Source of the DNA: Epiperipatus broadwayi
Lineage: Eukaryota; Onychophora; Udeonychophora; Euonychophora; Peripatidae
Assembly (NCBI GenBank): GCA_028023455.1
Contig: JAQFVV010000055.1
Span: forward strand, 4,494,030 to 4,558,029
Direction of reading: 5' to 3'
Length of the DNA: 64,000 nt
The notes under the pieces are model-generated. The model was not told where the DNA came from and did not search any database. It saw nothing but the letters and a program-made list of their open reading frames with translations. Position 1 is the stretch's first letter. The number at the start of each line of letters is the position of its first letter. A program made the translations under genes and the position numbers. Shown here piece after piece: positions 55,441 to 64,000 of the stretch.

Positions 55441-55750
55441 AATTTTCTTCTTCATCACAATGAAAACTTCCTTGTGCATCAACTTGAATTATCTGCATTT
55501 GGTATCTCCCATTAAGTTTAATGACTAATCTTGCCATTCAGATGCACCATTAATAATCACAATGTTGGTCTTCCACTTCCTACTCCACTTGCACTTCCAG
55601 TATTTGTCTTTGTAGTAAAATATATGCCATTTTTTAAATATCTCTTCACATTTAGTTCCAACTTTACAAAATCCAACATTTTATTTAATACTAGACAGTT
55701 CTTTCAGTTCATGCAATCTTTCTATACTTGAAACTGATTTGTAATTGTAC
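55441..55750 (-). pseudogene. Possible SANT/Myb-type domain remnant of a DNA transposon
   Basis: Minus strand gives KCEEIFKKWHIF and, after a frame change, TKTNTGSASGVGSGRPT, reminiscent of the xxCxxKWxNL…TGxGxxxxP pattern of Myb/SANT-like proteins associated with DNA transposons. A diverged related stretch ('ACTTGAATTATCTGCAT') occurs at 59895. The resemblance is weak. Confidence 0.2.
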
Positions 55751-57855
55751 ATATGTAAATAAATGATTATCATTGAATGGCACCTTGGGTTAGCAGTTGG
55801 GATATTAGCACCATCCACCTTTAGTTATCAACTGCTACCAGGTTGGAGAGTTTTTATGATCATAATTTAGTTTTGTCAGTCATGATTATAAATAGCTATT
55901 AAGGAAAGTTCATTCACACACACACCGTGTCTTCAAGAAAGTTAATCTGATATTCAGTTAAGAACTATCGGGCAACTGATAAAAAAAAAAAAAACAATTG
56001 ATATTTCTTGATCTTAAACAGCCAATAAACTCACCATGCTGGCTGATGCATGTTGGTGAGTAGACCATCCGTGTTTGCTGCAATAACAAAAATATAGAGA
56101 ATGAACATTAAGAGTTTGTCCTGCTCAAAAAAAAAAAAATGAAGAAATATTATGCATAGTGTATCCTTTGGGGGATTATTAATATAACTTATTAGGTTTG
56201 CAGTCTCTTTAAGAACAGATTGTAGGATATATGTAATCATTTTATTTTTCTTAGGCTTTCTAACAAGTAAGGGCAATACAGTGATTTGACAGTATTAGAA
56301 AAGGTCATTTCAGATTTTACTTAACATCTACCAAATAACAAAAAATGTAGGATATTTTAGCTTTATTTTTTGCAATGATAGTTATTGTCAGTGATTAAAA
56401 AAAAAAGATATAAATATATTATTTAAAATAAATATTAAAAGAAATGAAAGTTATGTTTAACTTAGTAAAAAAAAAAAAAAAAATCAAAAATAATAAGTAA
56501 ACAGACTGATACTAATGTTTGGAAAATGGAAAAATACCGTATAAAAAGAATATATTTAACAATCAAGTTTTTGCAGCTAATAATCATATGTAAAAATGAT
56601 GAAATAAGTTTTAAGTATGATTCAGGATAAGATTTAAAAAGAAATGGGAAGATATATAATTGTGATAGAAATATGGACATTAGATAAGATTATCTAAGTT
56701 GAAAATGGAGAGTCATAATTTCATATGAGAAAGGACAAAAACTAATGAAAAATGTATAAAAGCTTACTGTTTAAGGATGACAACAAAATTACTAAAATAA
56801 TTTTTGTCAGGATTTATTGAAAAGGGCTATCAGGCTCATTGATTAGGACAGATATTAAAATATGCAAATAAATATGGGATAAATGTATTTCAATGTACAT
56901 CAACAAAAATTGGGATATGTTTATGTGTTGTGTAGTAGGATTGCAAAATATAGAAAATTCAATAAGTAAAGAAAGGACAAATTAAAAGTATATGTTTAAA
57001 AAAAAAATTAATATCACAAACAGGATCAAATTTGAAACTTTACATATTGATAAAAGTAGAGAGCATAAATTACTTTCAGCAGGAACACAAGAAATTTAGA
57101 AACAAATTCATTTAGTTATGTCATAGAGAAAAGATTTGAATTTGTGAATGAAAAGCATATTTATTATGTCCAACAAGTTCTATCCAGTTTTCAGGAAAAT
57201 ATGTTAATAACTTTCAATGGGAAGAAATTTTACGAAAGTTATATTAGATAAAAAAAAATATATCAGCAACTTTCCATGAGAAATTTAAAAGATATGTTGG
57301 ATAAACTATTAAAATATTAAAGTAAAATTTCTTTTATCTTGTATATAACATATTATGCAATTCTTAAGAATTATTCTTGCGGTATTGCTTGCTGTTATAT
57401 TGTCACACTCGTAATAATTCATGTTATGAACAGGGTTTTTTTTAAATTTTACATGCAAAAGTCTAAATCCAAATCATGTTGATCTAGAACTGTGATTTGA
57501 TAATTAAATAATGTCTACTTTGTGTTGAGAGAGGTTATGATTTGGTCACAAAAGAAGAAAAAGTGGATTCTAAAAGAAGTATTCTAAGTTGATATATTTA
57601 AAATCTCATTCTTGATTTTTTTTATTAAACTTTGAATATAATTAATTATAATTTAAAGTTTTAAAAGTGAATGTCATTATTAATTTAGTATAGAGTTCCA
57701 AGATTTTGAAGAAATGTTTTCAATAAATATGTGTTTCTTGGATGAATTGGTTGAATTTTATATCTTTCTAAAAAATCTAAAATAAAATTAAAATTAATTT
57801 AGTCTCTTGGGAGGAACCCCCGTCCCGTCCCCCCATAAAATCAGATGCTATAGAG
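55751..57855. other. Unassigned AT-rich interval
   Basis: No gene recognised. A-runs at about 55980-55994, 56126-56138 and 56467-56482. Confidence 0.4.
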
Positions 57856-58380
57856 CAGTGGTCTTCAACCTTTTCACACCTGCGGACCGGTAAAAATAAG
57901 GATAAGGTTCCGCGGACCAGCAAAAATAAGGATAAGATTTCGCAGACCGGCAGAAGTCTATAGATAAATTTTCTTAAAGATAAGCATAATTGTTATAACT
58001 GATCAAAACAACAATGTTAAATATATAAGATAAAGTTTTATATATATATGGAGTTTATATAATAAAAAATTTTTTTAATTTTTTTTAGAAAAGTAATAAA
58101 AAATTTAATTCTACCCTCCCCCCCAATCCATAAACATCTGTGATAACTAGAAAAACAAATTAATTTATGAATGATTGATTAGATTTTGTTTTCGTTCTGT
58201 TTTTTTTTTAATTGGGTAAAAATGAGATGAAAAAATAAATAAAAATTGGCTATATTAATTAAAAGTTTAAACTATTATTATTTATTTATTACAAACTTTA
58301 CTCCCCCGTCTAGCATGCGGACCTGCAGAAAAGTTCCACGGACTGGTGCCGGTCCGTGGACCAAGGGTTGAAGAACAATG
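57856..58380 (+). mobile_element. hAT-type non-autonomous element (525 bp) with 8-bp target duplication
   Basis: Begins CAGTGGTCTTCAACC and ends GGTTGAAGAACAATG (13 of 15 bases complementary), flanked by perfect 8-bp direct repeats CTATAGAG (57848-57855 and 58381-58388). Next to the left end a unit of about 32 bp (GCGGACC(G/A)G(T/C)AAAAATAA…) is repeated two and a half times; the right end carries GGTCCGTGGACC. The interior is AT-rich and non-coding. Typical of a hAT MITE mobilised by an external transposase. Confidence 0.85.
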
Positions 58381-58622
58381 CTATAGAGAATAAAAAAAAA
58401 ATAATACCTAAGTGAAATTTTCAAATAGTGTTCTCCTATCTCTTCCAAAACAAAAGAGTTGACAAATTTTCACTTTGAATATGATATCCTGAAATTGATT
58501 TTTAAAGAAGGAATCACTTAACAAATTAAATGAATTGTTAGTTTTTTATGTTATGAAAGTAATAATGCGTCACTTATAACATAAACCAAATTTTAGTTTT
58601 AAATTGGAATTTTCTTATAGAC

Positions 58623-59771
58623 CAGGGATGGGGAACCTTTTTAAAATTTAAGGCCACATTTATCTTTGAAATAATGAAAAGGCCACATTCATCTGGATGA
58701 CTCTACTTAGTTTTAAAAAAAAATTACTTTTATTTTAGCAGATTTTTTTACATACTAAGATTCACATTAAACTACAATTGTTGTTGTAATACATTTTTCT
58801 TTTTATATCAACATTAAAATAAAATATAAATATTGTAGATAACTTAAAATTAATATTTAAATGAAAATTTATTATAATTATCTTACATTCTTTTGTTATA
58901 AAAAGTATATATTTATATATGTATTCCACATAAAAAAATGAAAAAAAAAATTGCATTATTGTGACAAGTCATAGATAACTGATTTAATGAGACTTTGTTT
59001 TTATTTGAAAGAAAATGATTATTGAATTTCAGCTTAGTAATACATAATTTGAGTTGATCTTCTAAATGATCATTTGTTATCTGGGTCTTTAAATGATTTT
59101 TAATTTGCACAATTATGAAAAAGTTGATTCACAACATGTAGCTACCAAGCAAGAAAAGCAGATAAGCATGTTGATATAAATATGGGTATTAAACTGCATT
59201 TGCCATATTTCAATGGGGGTCTTTTTTGATCTTAGTCAGTTTATCAATAGCTTCATCTAATGAAGGCTATTGAAAATTATAAATCTTTATTTTGAATTAT
59301 TGTGCAAAGTTGTCCTATCATGAGTTAAGTCATGTTATCTGTCATCTATAATTCTTTTTGAAAGAGGTAATTTTTTGTATTTGTCAACTGTCTTCAGATC
59401 TAAATATTCCACTACTTCAGGTTTGCCTCTCTTTTCAAGAACATATGCTATTTTGTATGGAACATCAGTTGCAGCAGTTAGTTGCTTAATAAAAGTGCTA
59501 AAAACTTTCCCCTGGTGCTGCTATTCTTTTTTTTTTTTTTTTTTTGAAGTGCAGATTTATGGGCTTCTTCTAGTTTCACATATTTGTGGTCTTTATGAGA
59601 TACGTAATATTGAATTTACATTGTATGTTTTAGTGTTGTTAGTACAGTATTACATAACAAACAAACCATTTTATCTTTCACAGAAATAAAATATTGTAAT
59701 TTCCAATCTTCATTTTTCATTTCAAATCTTCTCTTTTCTTTATTCAACTTTTTTTTAAATTTTTTAGACAT
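58623..59771 (-). pseudogene. hAT element: internally deleted transposase with both domain ends
   Basis: The terminus CAGGGATGGGGAACCTTTTT lies at 58623. On the minus strand the coding remnant starts at the ATG at 59769-59771: MSKKFKKKLNKEKR, then WKLQYFISVKDKMVCLLC (about 59675-59715; CxxC of a BED finger), a stop, YYVSHKDHKYVKLEEAHKSA (the His part), a long A run, STFIKQLTAATDVPYKIAYV and LEKRGKPE (equivalent to KHGKPF). The catalytic core is missing, but CESTFS and KNHLKTQITNDHLEDQLKL (about 59135-59030), the C-terminal dimerisation motif, are clear. At least two stops plus frameshifts. The opposite terminal repeat was not found beyond 59771. Confidence 0.75.
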
Positions 59772-61384
59772 GATGAGCAATGTACAATTTACTAATAGAA
59801 GTTATCACTAAAATTAAATATTAACTACAAAATTTGGCATTATTTACTTAAATCCTCTACTTTTTTATTAGAATGAGAATTTGTTTGGGCATAAACTTGA
59901 ATTATCTGCATTAGATATGTTTTATTAAGTTGAAGTAACCTATGTCATTTTTGTCTGATACCCCATCAATTCCCATAATGATGTTCTTCCACTAAAAAAA
60001 AAATTCCTTGGTCTACTTTTTCTTGCTTTTTTGTTATTCTTCAAGGGAAAATATTTTTTTATTATAGATTATTATAATTTACAGTTTAAAATTATTGGAT
60101 CTTGTTATCTTAGGAGATTATTAATTGATACCATGAAAAATTTTCACTTGCTTTGATAATTTTGAAATTTTTATCCTTCGTTAGTTTTATTTGTTTTTTT
60201 TTTCTTTTACAATATTATTAGTACTTGATCAGATTTAATCACTTTACCTTTAAGTAGTTCATTTTTGATCTTGGTTTTAGTAATTTCAGCATATATTTTT
60301 ATTTAGTGGTTATAATTTGAGGATGACAGACTTGACATTTTGTCCAATCCTGAGATCCTGTAGTTCTTGGAATTTATTAATTCATTTAAAGTGACACTCA
60401 TAATCTTTAAACTATCACACAAAAATGATATCAATTTTAATTATCTTTATTTTTCAGATATCATTTATTGAAATGAAAATAAGTAATAATTTTTAATTCA
60501 AATCTTTTTGAAAATGTTTGTCTTAAGCTTCATTAATAAACAAATTGAATAGATAAGAATATAATTTGAAATAGGATTGTAGACTTTAGTTTAGGTGATG
60601 GTAGTAGTGTTCCTATAAAGTATAGAGCTACAAAGTACATACTAATGACTATACGAGATATATTATTGAAATTTATATTAAGAAAAGTATATTAAATAAA
60701 TGCATGAAAATAGTTTATTTAGCAAAAAGATAAAATGGTCTTATTTATTATTAAGGGTAAAAGCATGAAATTCAAGAAACTTCATTTACAGTAAAATATA
60801 TTTTCATGATGTAAATTTCAATTAAATATATTATTTTTATTTATTGTGTAACCTATTCATTCTGTATTGGTTTGACAATGAAAATAATTTATTTACCAAG
60901 TGAAGTAGTAATTGTATCTTCTTTCTCTTATAATTCTTATATATTAGAAATGCAGTAATTATTTTTTATATTTTGAGTTATCCACTGTCACAACTTTGTC
61001 ACCAATCATTTCAAATAAATATTTTGATGGATATTATTAATTATTAGAAATTAGTCCTTATCCAGATGCAAACTTGAAATGGCAGTGAAAGATGGTTGTT
61101 TTTTTTTTTACTTTTGAGAGATTAGCTGTGCCCCCCTCTCACAATCTTTTGTTATTTTATTACAAGTTTAAATTTTTTTTTCTTTCTAACTTTGGATTTA
61201 AAGACTTAATAACAGTTTAAGAAGAGAGCTTTGTGTATTTATATTCAAAGTTTTAACATTTTTGAGATAACTGAAGTGATAAAATTTGTTCTAACCAACA
61301 AATGTCTATTTATTTATTTATTTTATATATAATAAAGGTTAGCTAAGATTATTTAGAAATTCAATGACTATATTATTTGCCTGA
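59772..61384. other. Unassigned AT-rich interval
   Basis: Contains a diverged stretch shared with 55440-55620 (about 59890-60020) and a scrap of family V (about 60985-61075). No gene recognised. Confidence 0.4.
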
Positions 61385-61965
61385 AGGTTTGTGTTGATGG
61401 TATTTTAGATGTGATAATATGTTGGACTGTTTTCATTATCTATCATTAAATGTTGAATGTCTAGAAGATTTTAAACTTTATTTAAACTTTTCCAAATACA
61501 AACAACTATTAATAATAACACACAAAATCAACACAGGTAAGTAGATTATACAGTGTTTTGAGTGATATTATTCTCCGTTCTTCTTCAAATTATTGCTGGC
61601 CTGATCAGTGACAATAGCATAGGAATTGAACTTACAATTTTAGATTCTTGAACATCAAATTTTAAAGCAAGCTCAGTTGGTTACAGCATTGCCTTAAAAT
61701 TTGATATTCATGAATCTAAAGGTGTAAGTTTGACTCCTATACTAGCATTACCACTAGTTAGGCCCAACAACACCTGAAGAAGAGCGAAGAATAATACCAT
61801 TTGAAATGTTGTATAATCTACTAATCTGTGTTATATACTTATCTATGTTATCAAATAACTTTTTGTATTTGTAAAAGTTTAAATAAAGTTTAAAATTTTC
61901 TAGACATTCAACATATGACAGATAATGAAAATAGTCCAAGATATTCATATCTAATGACTATATAT
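61385..61965. mobile_element. Family Y, copy 3: palindromic element with tRNA-like centre
   Basis: The longest Y copy. The left arm (about 61400-61670) and right arm (about 61680-61960) are inverted copies: 'ATGTTGAATGTCTAGAAGAT' on the left answers 'TTTTCTAGACATTCAACATA' on the right. The centre has GCTCAGTTGGTTACAGCA (about 61670-61690) and later AGGTGTAAGTTTGACTCC (about 61720-61737), a decayed A box and B box. The same structure as copy 1, including inverted partial tRNA-like sequence in the left arm. Confidence 0.65.
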
Positions 61966-62172
61966 AATTAATTATAACTGACCCCCCCCTCCCGGCACAC
62001 ACACATATTTATTTCTTATCAATTAATATTATTTTGGCCATTAGTATTTATATTTGGTTCTATATGGTGAATAGATTTCAAGCTATAGGAATAATGAAAA
62101 GTGTTTAGGTTCATATGATTATTAGTTTTTTTTTCCTTTGCAAAAAAAAAAGGTAGTCACGTATTTACCTTG
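61966..62172. other. Short unassigned spacer
   Basis: Contains C8 at 61982-61989, a CA run and an A run; nothing else seen. Confidence 0.4.
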
Positions 62173-62348
62173 CTATGACGTCATTTGCCTGAAGGCATAC
62201 TACTCTAACCACCCGATTTTTAAGATAACGTCACCTAGTGATTTGCCGACACATGTAATCGCAAAAATTTTGTGGCATATCACGTGATGACGTTACGTCA
62301 AAGATCGGTAGATTAGAGTAGTATGCCCTCAGGGCAATGTTGTCATAG
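62173..62348. mobile_element. MITE of about 176 bp with 50-bp terminal inverted repeats
   Basis: The left end CTATGACGTCATTTGCCTGA and the right end (as its complement) CTATGACAACATTGCCCTGA are followed in both by GGGCATACTACTCTAA-like sequence and continue to be complementary for about 50 bp. The short centre contains several CACGTGA/GACGTTACGTC words. No target duplication was certain. Superfamily not assigned. Confidence 0.7.
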
Positions 62349-62445
62349 AAACGAAGAGCTGGGGGAAGGCACGTGGTACAGGCTCATGAGGTCAAACCGG
62401 AAACAAACACGTGGTACAGAATAATGCCGGCGGCGTCCATCCTGA
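62349..62445. other. CpG- and E-box-rich patch
   Basis: Contains CACGTGGTACAG twice (about 62371 and 62410), ACCGGAAAC and GCCGGCGGCGTCCAT. On the minus strand an ATG in good context (AGGATGGAC) starts an 18-codon frame. Composition differs sharply from all surrounding sequence. It could be a promoter/first-exon fragment or GC-rich transposon end; not provable here. Confidence 0.3.
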
Positions 62446-63552
62446 AAAAAAAAAAAAATGGTAAAATTAATAAATAGGACACAAATTAGAGTGATATGCG
62501 GCAAAAAAAGATTAAAAATAATACATCATGAATAATTAACTAAAATTGGACACAAAACATGAAAATGTAAGATAAATATCACTACAAAATTAATAAGTAA
62601 AAACTGCGAGTCCACAAATCATGGAAAAAAAAATTAATAAATAGGACACAAAATAGTGATATGCGGAAAAAAAAAGATTAAAAATAATATATACATCATG
62701 AATAATTATATATAAATATCACTACAAAATTAATAAGTAAAAACTGCGAGTCCAAAAATCATGGAAAAAAAAATTAATAAATAGGACACAAAATAGTGAT
62801 ATGCGGCAAAAAAAAAAAGATTAAAAATAATATCTACATCATGAATAATTAACTAAAATTGGACGCAAAATATGAAAATGTAAGATAAATATCACTACAA
62901 AATTAATAAGTAAAAACTGCGAGTCCACAAATCATGGAAAAAAAAATTAATAGGACACAAAATAGTGATATGCGGCAAAAAAAAAGATTAAAAATAATAT
63001 ATACATCATGAATAATTATATATAAAGTCAGTGGTGGCTATTGATTTCAAGAAATATCACTACAAAATTAATAAGTAAAAACTGCGAGTCCACAAATCAT
63101 GGAAAAAAAAATTAATAGGACACAAAATAGTGATATGCGGCAAAAAAAAAGATTAAAAATAATATATACATCATGAATAATTATATATAAAGTCAGTGGT
63201 GGCTATTGATTTCAAGAAATATCACTACAAAATTAATAAGTAAAAACTGCGAGTCCACAAAATAAGGAAAAAAAAATTAATAGGACACAAAATAGTGATA
63301 TGCGGCAAAAAAAAAGATTAAAAATAATATATACATCATGAATAATTATATATAAAGTCAGTGGTGGCTATTGATTTCAAGAAATATCACTACAAAATTA
63401 ATAAGTAAAAACTGCGAGTCCACAAATCATGGAAAAAAAAATTAATAGGACACAAAATAGTGATATGCGGCAAAAAAAAAAGATTAAAAATAATATATAC
63501 ATCATGAATAATTATATATAAAGTCAGTGGTGGCTATTGATTTCAAGAAATT
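62445..63552 (+). repeat. Satellite-like tandem array, 7 units of about 165 bp
   Basis: The block GTGATATGCGG starts at 62491, 62656, 62796, 62965, 63130, 63295 and 63460, giving spacings of 165, 140, 169, 165, 165 and 165 bp. Shared unit: GTGATATGCGGC, A run, GATTAAAAATAATAT, ACATCATGAATAATTA, then a variable cassette, then TATCACTACAAAATTAATAA, GTAAAAACTGCGAGTCC and GGACACAAAATA. The cassette has three forms: A (units 1 and 3), short (unit 2) and B (units 4-7, containing 'AAGTCAGTGGTGGCTATTG'). Units 4-7 are nearly identical, so they spread most recently. Confidence 0.95.
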
Positions 63553-64000
63553 AATATTAATTTAATTCGTATAAATCTATTTGCAGATTTTAGAAGTTAG
63601 CGCTATTATTTAATTAACCAAAAAAAAACACATTTCTAAGAAAATAGATTTTTACTTAGTTTTTGAAAATAACACTGTACAATAATTATCAAATTCTGAT
63701 TTTATTTCCCCAGACTGGCAGGCACCCGCTATACTAAGAATAATAAATTTGTTTTTAAAAACTACTAGGTTAATTACCCTCTGAAAAATAAGGAGGGTTT
63801 TCTTTTATTAAAAGAGATAGAGATAAGCATAAGCATTTGCGATTCTGGGGGGAAATTATCGACATATAATTTAGTATCTGAAAGTATAAAATATAATAAT
63901 GAAAATAAAATATTGCCGCATAGACGTGAAATTAAGAACTAATAATTATTCAGGAGAGGTTTAATGTAGGAGAGATTACAGCTAAATTATATAGAGAGAG
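63553..64000. other. Unassigned AT-rich interval
   Basis: No gene or repeat recognised up to the window end. Confidence 0.4.

Noticed and set aside
62445-63552. CRISPR-like array
   Set aside because: Units are about 165 bp with no short repeat/spacer structure, in a eukaryotic context; it is a satellite.

Overview
This is a very AT-rich (roughly 70-75% A+T by eye) eukaryotic nuclear segment, most likely from a large, repeat-laden invertebrate animal genome. The evidence is the absence of long open frames, the many TA, GAT and homopolymer microsatellites, tRNA-derived SINE-like repeats, several clades of non-LTR and Penelope-like retroelements, and many hAT-type DNA transposon remnants. I could not place the organism more precisely, and I recognise no host protein-coding exon, rRNA gene or functional tRNA gene. 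Every coding stretch I can identify is a decayed transposable-element fragment.

Layout. 0-5 kb: a tandem trio of tRNA-related SINE units with GAT tails, a SPIN-like hAT MITE with an 8-bp target duplication, a cluster of repeat family W, two tRNA-like SINE scars and an RTE-type LINE 3' end. 5-14 kb: two minus-strand Penelope-like GIY-YIG remnants, and the first copies of the palindromic repeat family X. 14-17.4 kb: an X copy split by a 2.6-kb hAT element that still shows most of its transposase. 17.4-26.4 kb: the densest fold-back region, with an AT-loop fold-back, more X copies, two copies of the tRNA-bearing palindromic family Y, a nearly perfect 629-bp palindrome (arms about 97% identical) and composite fold-back Q. 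26.4-33 kb: AT-rich, mostly unrecognised sequence. 34-38.4 kb: a third Penelope-like remnant with a hammerhead-like structure just downstream, a broken hAT transposase and an inverted pair of W copies. 38.4-41.4 kb: a repeat-poor block. 41-52 kb: LINE 3' fragments of at least two families, including a 1.2-kb RTE reverse-transcriptase pseudogene. 52-64 kb: further hAT elements, a third Y palindrome, a short MITE, a small CpG/E-box-rich patch and a 7-copy satellite of about 165 bp.

The parts relate mainly as mobile DNA. The RTE-type LINE and the SINE trio share GAT-rich 3' tails, which suggests but does not prove LINE-driven SINE mobilisation. The short hAT elements would depend on transposases of the kinds whose decayed copies lie nearby. 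The Penelope-like remnants carry a conserved structured box about 50 nt after the stop codon, in an element class known to encode hammerhead ribozymes. Fold-back architecture recurs in at least seven unrelated-looking repeats and is the most distinctive property of the window. Identities and boundaries were read by eye and are approximate unless an exact repeat is stated.
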